NCBI GenBank assembly: GCA_004552155.1
Contig: SFPF01000002.1
Location: forward strand, 1-27,976
Reading direction: 5' to 3'
DNA: 27,976 nucleotides
Origin: Bacteroidales bacterium
Lineage (GTDB): Bacteria; Bacteroidota; Bacteroidia; Bacteroidales; Bacteroidaceae
Part shown: piece after piece, positions 13,472 through 21,803 of the stretch
How the letters are laid out: every line of letters begins with the position of its first letter
How positions within the stretch are numbered: position 1 is the first letter of the stretch
Made by a program: the position numbers and the translations under genes
The notes under the pieces: model-generated
What the model saw: the letters and a program-made list of their open reading frames with translations, nothing else
Told to the model about the DNA's origin: nothing
The model's database searches: none

Positions 13472-14974
13472 ATGAGTAATACGACCCTCCCACTGGTTTC
13501 AATCATCATTCCCGCCCGCAACATGCAGGAATATATCGGCGAAACGCTGCAATCGGTGTGCGACGCAGATTACGGCAACTTGGAAATCATCGTGACAGAC
13601 GATGGTTCGACCGACCGCACGGTGCAGATTGCAGAAGAGTATGCCGCACAGGTTCCTCGGCTAAGCATTATCAGAGCGCAGGGGCGCGGTGTGTGCCATG
13701 CCCGCAACGCTGCCATCAGGCAGGCACGGGGCAAATATATCTTTCCCCTCGATGCCGATGACCTCCTGAAACCAGGCTTTATTGCCGAGGGCGTGCAGAT
13801 TTTGGAGAGTGACAGTAACGTTAAGGCGGTGATACCCAAGGCGGAGTTTTTCGGAGAAAAGACCGGCGAATGGAAATTGCCGCAGTTTTCGATACGGGCA
13901 CTGGCGCGCCACAACATGATTCCCGTAAGTTGCCTTTATCGCCGCTCGGACTGGGAGCGCACGGGAGGCTATTGCGAAAGGCTGCGTGCACGCGAAGACT
14001 GGGAGTTCTGGATAAGCGTACTGAAAGACGGCGGCGAGGTGGTGAGGTCCAACAGCCTGGGGCTCATGTACCGCATCAGGAAATCGTCGAAGCGGATAAG
14101 CGACCGAAAGTACAAGAAAGAACTGGTGCGGGTGCTCAACGAGCGGCATGCAGACTTTTTTGAAAAGCACCTCGGCGGGCCGCTGCGTCTGCATAGGTCG
14201 TGGTCGCGCATCGGCAACCTGCTCTTCAATATGGCGCACCCGCGCCGGCTGCATCTCGCCCCGGAGTTTGCAGGCGAAAAATATTTCGCCAAAGCCCTGC
14301 CCCGGCTGTTCAGATACGAATGCGGCGCACTGATATACAAAGGGCGCAACGAACTGCGCTGCTTCGCACGTGGCGGCAAAGAGTTTGTTGTGAAATCGTT
14401 TAAGACACCCTTCATTCTCAACCGCATAGCCTACGGCCTGTTGCGCCCCTCCAAAGCAAAGCGCTCATTCGTCTATTCCGAGATGCTGAACCGCCTCGGC
14501 ATCGGCGCGCCCATCCCTGTGGGCTATCTGACTGTGCGCCACGGCCTGCTCTTCACGGAAAGCTATTTTATCAGCCTCCGCTCGGAGTGCCCCTACACCT
14601 ACCAGCACCTTTTCGACGGGGCGATACCCGATGCCAAAGACTATTTCATCGCGATAGGCCGCGCTGCGGGAAAAATGCACGAGGCCGGCATCTATCACAA
14701 AGACTTCTCGCGCGGCAATATCCTCATAGGGCGCACGGAGCAAGGCATCAGAACGGAGTTTGTAGACCTCAACAGAATATCTTTCAAGAAAAACATTGAT
14801 TTGCAATTGGGGTGCAAGAATTTCGAACGCCTGCCCGCCAACCCCGAAATGATTGCCTGGCTGGCTGAGGGATATGCCGCCCAAAGGGGATTCGACCCAA
14901 AAGAATGCCGCCAGTATATCTCAGAATACCGGGCCAAGCAAGTGGAAAAGCATCCCAATCATATAAAAAAATAA
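13472..14974 (+). CDS. Two-domain protein: GT2 glycosyltransferase fused to InaA/WaaP-like LPS kinase
   Basis: This 500-residue protein joins two activities. Residues 1 to about 225 are a GT2 domain: LVSIIIPARNMQEYIGETLQ, IVTDDGSTDRT, the DADD metal site and REDWEFW. From about residue 265 the sequence is an LPS-kinase (InaA/WaaP/Kdo kinase-like) fold: ALIYKGRNELRCF, KEFVVKSF as a nucleotide-lysine candidate, SKAKRSFVYSEMLNRLGIG, the catalytic loop YHKDFSRGNILIG and FVDLNRISF as the metal-binding segment. The kinase part would phosphorylate a core sugar or heptose-like residue placed by the transferase or its neighbours. In many Bacteroidales, related parts appear as separate adjacent genes. 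The fusion has no stop or frame change at the junction (near LHLAPEFAGEKYF, about 14,250). It could be natural, or the in-frame result of a local deletion. Confidence 0.85.
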   Translation: MSNTTLPLVSIIIPARNMQEYIGETLQSVCDADYGNLEIIVTDDGSTDRTVQIAEEYAAQVPRLSIIRAQGRGVCHARNAAIRQARGKYIFPLDADDLLKPGFIAEGVQILESDSNVKAVIPKAEFFGEKTGEWKLPQFSIRALARHNMIPVSCLYRRSDWERTGGYCERLRAREDWEFWISVLKDGGEVVRSNSLGLMYRIRKSSKRISDRKYKKELVRVLNERHADFFEKHLGGPLRLHRSWSRIGNLLFNMAHPRRLHLAPEFAGEKYFAKALPRLFRYECGALIYKGRNELRCFARGGKEFVVKSFKTPFILNRIAYGLLRPSKAKRSFVYSEMLNRLGIGAPIPVGYLTVRHGLLFTESYFISLRSECPYTYQHLFDGAIPDAKDYFIAIGRAAGKMHEAGIYHKDFSRGNILIGRTEQGIRTEFVDLNRISFKKNIDLQLGCKNFERLPANPEMIAWLAEGYAAQRGFDPKECRQYISEYRAKQVEKHPNHIKK

Positions 14975-14988
14975 ACTATACCCAATTT

Positions 14989-15855
14989 ATGCGCCTCATA
15001 AAAATGACCGGCGGACTGGGCAACCAAATGTTCATCTACGCATTTTACCTGAATATGCGCCGCCGCTTCCCGAATACGAGAATAGACCTCTCGGATATGG
15101 TGCACTACAATGTGCACAACGGCTACGAAATGCACCGCGTATTCCAGTTGCCGAAAGAAGAGTTCTGCATCAATCAGAAGGTGAAGAAAGTAATCGAGTT
15201 TCTCTTTTTCAAAACTATTCTCGAGCGCAAGCAGAACCTCGACACTTTGGAAGCTTTTCGCCGCTCGTATGCCTGGCCGCTCGTTTACTTCAAAGGTTTT
15301 TACCAGAGCGAGCGGTATTTTTCAGAAAACGCCGAAGAAGTACGCGCAGCGTTCTCCTTCCGCCCCGAACTGGCATCGGCGAAGACGCGCGAGCTGGCAG
15401 AACAAATCAAGGCCGATACCCTTGCCGTGAGCCTGCACGTGCGGCGCGGCGACTACCTGAAACCGAAATTTTGGGAAAATGCCGGTTGCCTTTGCGGCGT
15501 GCCTTATTACAGGCGGGCCATAGCCGAGATACGGCGGCGCACAGGCGAGGCGCATTTCTACGTGTTCTCCGACGACCCCGAATGGTGCCGCGCCAACCTG
15601 CCGCTCGATGAAACGGCCGTTTTCGTAGATTGGAACAAGAAAGCCGACAGTTGGCAGGACATGATGCTTATGAGCCTCTGCCGCCACAACATTATCTGCA
15701 ACAGCACCTTCTCGTGGTGGGGCGCGTGGCTCAACAATAATCCTGGCAAGACGGTGCTCGCGCCCGACCGCTGGTTCGTGAGTGCCCCCACGCCGCACAT
15801 CAACAGCCCTTCATGGGTGACCGTTCCCACAGACCTCCCGAAGAAAAAAGCATGA
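14989..15855 (+). CDS. GT11 alpha-1,2-fucosyltransferase-like
   Basis: This 288-residue protein carries the signature of family 11: GGLGNQMF at 8-15, HVRRGDY at 150-156 (the GDP-fucose binding motif), YVFSDD at 191-196 and NSTFSWWGAWL at 238-248. Family members add fucose from GDP-fucose in alpha-1,2 linkage, usually to galactose, giving H-antigen-like ends; a few use other acceptors. The ATG at 14989 gives the standard MRLIKMTGGLGNQMF start, 14 bases after the preceding stop. The stop overlaps the next start (ATGA at 15852-15855). No frameshift or missing motif is seen. Confidence 0.93.
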   Translation: MRLIKMTGGLGNQMFIYAFYLNMRRRFPNTRIDLSDMVHYNVHNGYEMHRVFQLPKEEFCINQKVKKVIEFLFFKTILERKQNLDTLEAFRRSYAWPLVYFKGFYQSERYFSENAEEVRAAFSFRPELASAKTRELAEQIKADTLAVSLHVRRGDYLKPKFWENAGCLCGVPYYRRAIAEIRRRTGEAHFYVFSDDPEWCRANLPLDETAVFVDWNKKADSWQDMMLMSLCRHNIICNSTFSWWGAWLNNNPGKTVLAPDRWFVSAPTPHINSPSWVTVPTDLPKKKA

Positions 15856-16766
15856 CCCACTCCATTATATATAAGATAACTCGCGCCTTGCTCGACCTGC
15901 CGTTCGCGCTGCGCCGCACCCGCCGCCCGCGCATCGTGATGACGCTCCTCGTGAAAAACGAAGAGGAAATGCTCGCCAAGCATTTGGAGTTTCACCACGC
16001 AATGGGCGTGGATCAGTTTGTCATTACCGACAACAACTCCACCGACCGAACGCCTGAAATCATCGCCGCCTACAAGGCGAAGGGATGGGTGGCGGAAGTG
16101 ATTAATGAACTCTCCACCGATTACAGCCAAAAGGCGTGGGTGGACAGAATGATTGAAACGGCTCGGACTAAATGCGGCGCCGACTGGATTATCAATGCCG
16201 ATGCCGACGAGTTTTGGCTGCCCGCCTGCGGTTCGTTTCCCGAACTGCTCAAAGATGCACGCGCCAACGTGCTTGCCGCCGATATCCGCAACGTCCTGCC
16301 CGAAGAGGGCAAGCCGTGGTGCACGTGGCAAAGCTTGATTAATCCCGTGGAGGACTACGAAGCATACGGTCTCTCACCATACTCGCTCTTCAACCGCCAG
16401 ACCAAGAAGGTGCTGCACCGCTCGTGCGGCTATCTGCAAATCTCCATGGGCAACCACAAGGTGAGCATGCTGCCCCACATAGAGCGCCGCGCCGAAATCA
16501 CCATTTTCCACTTCAACGTGCGCGGCCGCGAGCAGTTCATGCAAAAGATGATCAACGGCGGCCAACAGCTCGAGCAGCATAAGGGCCGCCACGGCGGCCG
16601 CCATTGGCGCTATTTCTACAAACTCTACAAAGAAGGCAAACTGGCCGAGGAATACGACCGCGTGGTAGGCACGCACGTCCGCGACCGCTTGCTTTCCGAA
16701 GGCTATATCTACGAGGACACGCGCCTGCGCGATTTCCTCGAACAGCTTAACGCAAAGGAGCGATGA
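15852..16766 (+). CDS. Glyco_tranf_2_4-type glycosyltransferase
   Basis: This 304-residue protein has the features of PF13704: TLLVKNEEEMLAKHLEFHHA, DQFVITDNNSTDRTPEI and IINADADEFWLP, the last giving the metal-binding DxD. The start at 15852 overlaps the fucosyltransferase stop by 4 bases. Conserved HFNVRGREQFMQKMINGG and HWRYFYKLYKEGK near the end match the family's C-terminal part. It probably adds a sugar to the same glycan; specificity is unknown. It ends in another ATGA overlap with the following gene, so the GT11, this gene and the GT14 gene are translationally coupled. Confidence 0.87.
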   Translation: MTHSIIYKITRALLDLPFALRRTRRPRIVMTLLVKNEEEMLAKHLEFHHAMGVDQFVITDNNSTDRTPEIIAAYKAKGWVAEVINELSTDYSQKAWVDRMIETARTKCGADWIINADADEFWLPACGSFPELLKDARANVLAADIRNVLPEEGKPWCTWQSLINPVEDYEAYGLSPYSLFNRQTKKVLHRSCGYLQISMGNHKVSMLPHIERRAEITIFHFNVRGREQFMQKMINGGQQLEQHKGRHGGRHWRYFYKLYKEGKLAEEYDRVVGTHVRDRLLSEGYIYEDTRLRDFLEQLNAKER

Positions 16767-17644
16767 AACACGCATTTCTCATCATTGCCCACAACGAACC
16801 CGGAGTGCTCGCCGCCTTGCTGCAACAGTTGGACGATGAGCGCAACGACATCTATCTGCATATAGATGCCCGCTCGGCGGCAATGCTTGGGCAATTTGCC
16901 GGCTATCGCGCCTGCCGCGCTGGATTTTACCTCGTGCCGAACCCGAATGCCGTGTATTGGGGCGACATCAGTCTGGTAGAAACCGAACTCCTGCTTTTCG
17001 AAACGGCTTTCAAGCGCGGCCCGTATCAGTACTACCATCTGCTTTCGGGTACAGACCAGGTAATCAAAAGCCAGGACTATCTGCACGGCTTTTTCGAGAG
17101 AAACGCCGGCAAGGAGTTCGTCCACTTTTGGAACGGCGCGGGGCATGAGAAAGACTTGCGGCGCAAGGTGGGCCGCTACTATCTCTTCACCAAGCACCTG
17201 AAAGATAAGGGCACTGCCGTCCACCTTTTCACCGCGCCCCTGCGCAACCTTTTCCTCTTGCTGCAAAAAGCCACGGGCTTTCGCCGCCGCGCCGATTGGG
17301 AGTTCCGCAAAGGTAGCCAATGGGTGAGCATCACGCACGCCTTCTGCCAATATCTGCTTAACCGAAAATCCGAAATACTGGCACGCTTCGCCCATACGCT
17401 GTGTCCCGATGAAATCTTTGTTCAGACAGTTCTGTGGAATTCCGATTTTCGCAATAATATAGCCTGTGCTGACGACGACATGATACGCGCAGCAGCCCGC
17501 GCCATCGACTGGCAGCGCGGTTCACCCTATGTGTGGCAAGAGGCTGACGCCGCCTATCTTGCCGAATGCTCTGCCATATTCGCCCGCAAGTTTTCTAAAA
17601 AATTTATTTATACCCGCAACGAAGAGCTTGACAAACGTAGATAA
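16763..17644 (+). CDS. GT14 core-2/I-branching-type glycosyltransferase
   Basis: This 293-residue protein fits the Branch domain: MKHAFLIIAHNEPGVLAALL, DIYLHIDARS, YYHLLSGTDQVIKS, GSQWVSITHAFCQYLL and CPDEIFVQTVLWNS. Animal GT14 enzymes add beta-1,6-GlcNAc branches; bacterial members are also known to transfer other sugars such as xylose. In a cluster with a fucosyltransferase a branching role is plausible but not proven. The start overlaps the previous gene by 4 bases (ATGA). The next gene is 48 bases away and clearly more AT-rich, so this may be the end of an older block. Confidence 0.88.
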   Translation: MKHAFLIIAHNEPGVLAALLQQLDDERNDIYLHIDARSAAMLGQFAGYRACRAGFYLVPNPNAVYWGDISLVETELLLFETAFKRGPYQYYHLLSGTDQVIKSQDYLHGFFERNAGKEFVHFWNGAGHEKDLRRKVGRYYLFTKHLKDKGTAVHLFTAPLRNLFLLLQKATGFRRRADWEFRKGSQWVSITHAFCQYLLNRKSEILARFAHTLCPDEIFVQTVLWNSDFRNNIACADDDMIRAAARAIDWQRGSPYVWQEADAAYLAECSAIFARKFSKKFIYTRNEELDKRR

Positions 17645-17692
17645 CCAGCTTATTATATAATACAACCCCTATCAAACCAAATAATTTTGCAT

Positions 17693-19021
17693 ATGAAAAT
17701 ATTGTTTATTTTGCCATATGTGCCATATCCTTTGGACTCTGGTGGCAACCAGGCTGTCTATACGATGCTTCGCAGCCTCAAAGAAAAGCACGAAGTATCG
17801 CTCTTGCTTACAACAGAGGGAGAGAAGGCTGCAATGAACGTTGATTTGCTGAAAAAGGCATTGGGCAATATTACTGTATACCACCATAGGAGAATACAGA
17901 AAAAAGTTAAGCCGGAAGATTTCAGTTATATGAAATTACACACACGTATAGCCTGTAAGTTTTTCCGTTCCGTAGCCTCATCCATGGAAAGAAAAATCAG
18001 TCGGCGTAGAAGAAAATATTTGATGCTTAATAATAATCGTGTTGAGAATGATTTCGTTAGAGCACATTCTATGCTTTTTGCTAACAACGATTATCTTACC
18101 TCAGATTATTGCAAGTATGTGGCCAATGTAGTGAATAAGGGATTTGATATTATTCAAGTGGAATTTTTTGAACTTTTACCCTTAGTCTATATTCTACCCT
18201 CAAACGTGCGTAAAATATTTGTGCATCATGAATTGAGATTCATCAGAATTGAAAACGAAATGAATCTGTTCAAGGAAAAGAAAATGAAAGACTATATTGA
18301 GTACGAGCTAAGGAAATCTATGGAACTTCATGCTTTGTCTCAGTATGATGATATAATTACTCTTTCAGAAGTTGACAAGCAAATTTTGAAAGGCTTTCTT
18401 CCAAATTTGAGTATACACTGTTCGCCAGCAGCCATAACAGTTACTTCAACGACTGAAACGATAAAGTTCAAAGAGTCTAAGAACTTTGTGTTTGTGGGTA
18501 GCGGCGGTCATACGCCTAATCCCGATGGGATGATTTGGTTTTGTCACGAAGTGTTGCCGATATTGAGAAAATTGGAGGCTGATCCCTTTAAGGTATATAT
18601 AGTAGGAAACTGGGACAGTAAAATACGTTGGGCATTAACGCAAAATAACCCCGAAATTGTATTCCCTGGTTTCATAGAAGATCTCGCGTCTTTCTTGAAT
18701 GGGAAAATTTCGATTATCCCGATCAGAATTGGCTCGGGAATAAGAATAAAAATACTCGAAGCCGTGTCCTCATTTTCGCCTTTTGTTACGACCTCTAAAG
18801 GATGCGAAGGCTTAAATGCCATTCATCGGCAAAATTGCTTAATTGCCGATACCCCGATGGAATTTGCGCAGGCGATGAGTATTTTGCTGCACGATGCCAA
18901 TTTGCAGGATAATCTATCAAGGAATGCTTTTGAAATGATGAAAAAGCATGTACGTGTGGACGACTTCTTAGATATTAGGAATCAAATATATTTGAACAAT
19001 GGCAAATCAACCGTTGGTTAG
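17693..19021 (+). CDS. Family 4 glycosyltransferase
   Basis: This 442-residue protein has a GT-B fold. The N-terminal domain begins MKILFILPYVPYPLDSGGNQ. The C-terminal domain holds FVFVGSGGHTPNPDGMIWFC, VYIVGNW, FPGFIEDLASFLNG and PIRIGSGIRIKILEAVSS, the last corresponding to the EX7E-type donor site, followed by TTSKGCEGL. GT4 enzymes are retaining transferases acting in the cytoplasm. The ATG at 17693 is used; a TTG three codons upstream is not needed. Base composition is markedly richer in A/T than the neighbours and codon use is different, consistent with acquisition from elsewhere. It overlaps the next gene by 23 bases. Confidence 0.9.
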   Translation: MKILFILPYVPYPLDSGGNQAVYTMLRSLKEKHEVSLLLTTEGEKAAMNVDLLKKALGNITVYHHRRIQKKVKPEDFSYMKLHTRIACKFFRSVASSMERKISRRRRKYLMLNNNRVENDFVRAHSMLFANNDYLTSDYCKYVANVVNKGFDIIQVEFFELLPLVYILPSNVRKIFVHHELRFIRIENEMNLFKEKKMKDYIEYELRKSMELHALSQYDDIITLSEVDKQILKGFLPNLSIHCSPAAITVTSTTETIKFKESKNFVFVGSGGHTPNPDGMIWFCHEVLPILRKLEADPFKVYIVGNWDSKIRWALTQNNPEIVFPGFIEDLASFLNGKISIIPIRIGSGIRIKILEAVSSFSPFVTTSKGCEGLNAIHRQNCLIADTPMEFAQAMSILLHDANLQDNLSRNAFEMMKKHVRVDDFLDIRNQIYLNNGKSTVG

Positions 19022-19913
19022 TATTGGCGTACCAGCCTTTAAGACTGTTTTTTTGAAAGAGGCTATTACGTCTCTTTTGCGGCAGACATATACAAATATT
19101 GAAGTCGTTATTGTCAATGATTGTTCGCCATATCCAGTAAGGGACATAGTTGAGCAGTTTGGCGATAGCCGTATCAGATATTTTGAAAATGAAAAGAATG
19201 TTGGCAAAAACGATCCCGCAAACAATTGGAATAGGTGTTTGGAATATTCACATGGCGAGTATTTTTGCCTCTTGTGCGACGATGACCTCTACGACCCGCA
19301 GTTTGTGGAAAGCATGTTGGCTTTGGCCGCAAAATTTCCGAAGACCAACGTGTTTCGCTCACGGGTGTCTTACATTAATAAAGACGGGGAGGTGACAGGT
19401 TTTTACCCTTCTTCTCCTGTGTGGGAAACAACTATAGATTACGTATGGCACGTGTGTAATAATTATCGTTATCAAACAATTTCTGAGTTCTTTTATCGCC
19501 GCAAACGGCTTACGGAGTGTGGAGGATATGCCAATCTGCCGCTTGCTTGGTATGCTGACTATCTTTCTATCTATCGATTTTCAGAACTTGGCGGAATAGC
19601 TTCGGATAGTCGGTGTCTTGTACATTTCAGACAGAGCGGGGAAAATATTTCATCGAAGGATAATGAAAACATTATTCCCAAACTGCAGGCGTCTCAACAA
19701 TACATAGAAGGAACTGAGAAAATCATACGCGCCTCCGACTTTCCTCAAAAAGAACATCTGGTAAATGTGCTGAATTATCGGGTGTCTGTGATAACAAATT
19801 GGCATCTTTCCCATACTCCTTTTGTAACACTCCTAACACTCGTTGGAAAGCATAAATCTCTCGGGATTACTAAAAAGCAAATATGGAGGGCATTGACACA
19901 CCATCATTCATAG
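18999..19913 (+). CDS. Family 2 glycosyltransferase
   Basis: This 304-residue protein starts MANQPLVSIGVPAFKTVFLK and has GT2 motifs: VEVVIVNDCSPYPVRD-like sequence, FLLCDDDLYDPQF with the DDD metal site, and WYADYLSIYRFSELGG. It overlaps the GT4 gene by 23 bases and shares its A/T-rich composition, so the two probably arrived together. It is 28 bases before the ABC exporter. The sugar it transfers cannot be inferred. Confidence 0.9.
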   Translation: MANQPLVSIGVPAFKTVFLKEAITSLLRQTYTNIEVVIVNDCSPYPVRDIVEQFGDSRIRYFENEKNVGKNDPANNWNRCLEYSHGEYFCLLCDDDLYDPQFVESMLALAAKFPKTNVFRSRVSYINKDGEVTGFYPSSPVWETTIDYVWHVCNNYRYQTISEFFYRRKRLTECGGYANLPLAWYADYLSIYRFSELGGIASDSRCLVHFRQSGENISSKDNENIIPKLQASQQYIEGTEKIIRASDFPQKEHLVNVLNYRVSVITNWHLSHTPFVTLLTLVGKHKSLGITKKQIWRALTHHHS

Positions 19914-19941
19914 TAATTCATATAAATATAAATAACAATAA

Positions 19942-21777
19942 ATGGTAAAACAATTCTTCTCTTTGCTGGGGCGCTACATGAAGCCTTATCGCAAATTCCT
20001 CACGTGGGCAGTGATTCTTAACTTCGTGTCGCAGTGGCTCAATGTGTTCTCTTTCATGGCGTTGATACCTATCCTGAATATTCTGTTTAAGATAGATTCC
20101 GCTACTTACGAGTACATTCCTATGGATATCCATAACCTGAGCAAGGACGTGCTCGTCAACAACGGATACTACATGATTAGCTACATCATCAGCCACTATG
20201 GCGCATTCCTTACGCTCATCATGATGGGGCTTATTCTGATATTGATGACGCTGCTCAAAACGGCGGGTTATTTCGCGTCCTCGGCCGTAATGGTGCCGCT
20301 GCGCACGGGCATCGTGCGCGACATCCGCATCGAGGTCTACGCCAAGGTGCTCAAATTGCCGTTGAGCTTCTTCTCTGATGAGCGCAAGGGCGACATCATC
20401 GCCCGCATGAGTGCCGATGTCTCTGCCGTGGAAGGCTCCATCACGAGCTCTATCGACATGCTTATCCGCAATCCCATCACCCTCGTTGTATGCTTCATCA
20501 CCCTCTTCAGCGTCAGCTGGCAGCTCACGCTCTTCGTTATCGTGGTGCTGCCCCTTGCCGGTTGGGTGATGGGCGTTATCAGCAAGAAACTTAAGAGCCA
20601 GTCGGTCGTAGCGCAGTCGCAGTGGGGCGACATCATGTCGCAGCTCGACGAGACGCTCGGTGGTTTGCGCATCATTAAGGCCTTCATTGCCGAAAGCAAA
20701 ATGCTGCAGCGCTTTATCAAGATCAACAATGATTTCCGCACGGCGATGAACCAAATGGTTATTCGCCAGACTTCCGCCCACCCCATGAGCGAGTTCCTCG
20801 GCACGTGCGTCATCGTGATTGTGCTGTGGTTCGGCGGCGCGCTCATTCTTAACAGTTCCTCGCCCATCGATGCCTCCATGTTTATCTTCTACATGGTGAT
20901 ACTCTATTCTATTATCAATCCCCTCAAAGAGTTCTCTAAGGCATTTTACAACATACCGCTCGGTTTGGCGAGCATGGATCGTATCGACATGATTTTGAAG
21001 GCAGAGAATCCCATCAAGGATCCTGTATCGCCCCTGCCTTTGGAGGGGTTCGAGCGCGACATCGAGTTCCGCGACGTGTCGTTCAGTTACGTTGAAGGCC
21101 GCAAGGTACTCAAGCACATCAACCTTACGGTGCCCAAGGGCAAGACCATCGCCCTCGTGGGGCAGTCGGGCTCGGGTAAGTCCACCATGGTCGACCTCGT
21201 GCCGCGTTACCATGACGTGAAAGAGGGAGAACTGCTCATCGACGGCAAAAACGTGAAGGACGTGTCCATCTCCGCCCTCCGCACGCTGATTGGCAACGTC
21301 AACCAGGAAGCTATCCTCTTCAACGACACCTTCTACAACAACATCACTTTCGGCGTGGAGCACGCCACGATGGAACAAGTCATTGAGGCAGCCAAGATAG
21401 CCAACGCACACGACTTCATCATGGAGTCGGAGAAGGGTTATGATACGATGATCGGCGACCGGGGCGGACGCCTCTCTGGTGGACAGCGACAGCGTGTCAG
21501 CATTGCGCGCGCCATTCTCAAGAACCCGCCCATTCTTATTCTCGATGAGGCTACCTCTGCGCTCGACACAGAGTCAGAGCGCCTCGTTCAGGAAGCATTG
21601 GAGCGCCTTATGAAGTCGCGCACCACCATAGCCATTGCCCACCGTCTCAGCACGATTAAGAATGCCGACGAAATCTGCGTGCTTTATGAGGGCGAGATTG
21701 TGGAGCGCGGCACGCACGAGGAACTGATTGCACTCAATGGCTATTACAAAAAACTCAACGATATGCAAAGCCTATAA
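19942..21777 (+). CDS. MsbA-like ABC exporter (fused membrane and ATPase domains)
   Basis: This 611-residue half-transporter, active as a dimer, has an N-terminal membrane domain (about residues 1-330, six helices; QWLNVFSFMALIPILNILF, FFSDERKGDIIARMSADVSA as the coupling helix) and a C-terminal nucleotide-binding domain. It has Walker A GQSGSGKST (about residue 406), the signature LSGGQRQR (about 511), and Walker B ILILDEATSALD (about 531), then the H-loop IAHRLST. Such proteins flip lipid A-core, or export other lipid-linked glycans, at the inner membrane. At the end of a run of glycosyltransferases it most likely handles the lipid carrying the glycan. It may equally be the general MsbA of the cell. 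Codon use returns to the GC-rich norm here. Confidence 0.92.
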   Translation: MVKQFFSLLGRYMKPYRKFLTWAVILNFVSQWLNVFSFMALIPILNILFKIDSATYEYIPMDIHNLSKDVLVNNGYYMISYIISHYGAFLTLIMMGLILILMTLLKTAGYFASSAVMVPLRTGIVRDIRIEVYAKVLKLPLSFFSDERKGDIIARMSADVSAVEGSITSSIDMLIRNPITLVVCFITLFSVSWQLTLFVIVVLPLAGWVMGVISKKLKSQSVVAQSQWGDIMSQLDETLGGLRIIKAFIAESKMLQRFIKINNDFRTAMNQMVIRQTSAHPMSEFLGTCVIVIVLWFGGALILNSSSPIDASMFIFYMVILYSIINPLKEFSKAFYNIPLGLASMDRIDMILKAENPIKDPVSPLPLEGFERDIEFRDVSFSYVEGRKVLKHINLTVPKGKTIALVGQSGSGKSTMVDLVPRYHDVKEGELLIDGKNVKDVSISALRTLIGNVNQEAILFNDTFYNNITFGVEHATMEQVIEAAKIANAHDFIMESEKGYDTMIGDRGGRLSGGQRQRVSIARAILKNPPILILDEATSALDTESERLVQEALERLMKSRTTIAIAHRLSTIKNADEICVLYEGEIVERGTHEELIALNGYYKKLNDMQSL

Positions 21778-21803
21778 AAAAACAACCCAAACAGACTAAT
21801 TCC

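Noticed and set aside
17682..17689. TAATTTTG as a promoter for the GT4 gene
   Set aside because: Transcription would start at or after the ATG at 17693, and no -33 TTTG is in place; probably chance in A/T-rich DNA.
19918..21411. Long open frame on the minus strand opposite the ABC exporter
   Set aside because: It is composed of His/Glu/Asp/Arg-rich sequence without any family motif; the plus strand has a full ABC exporter.
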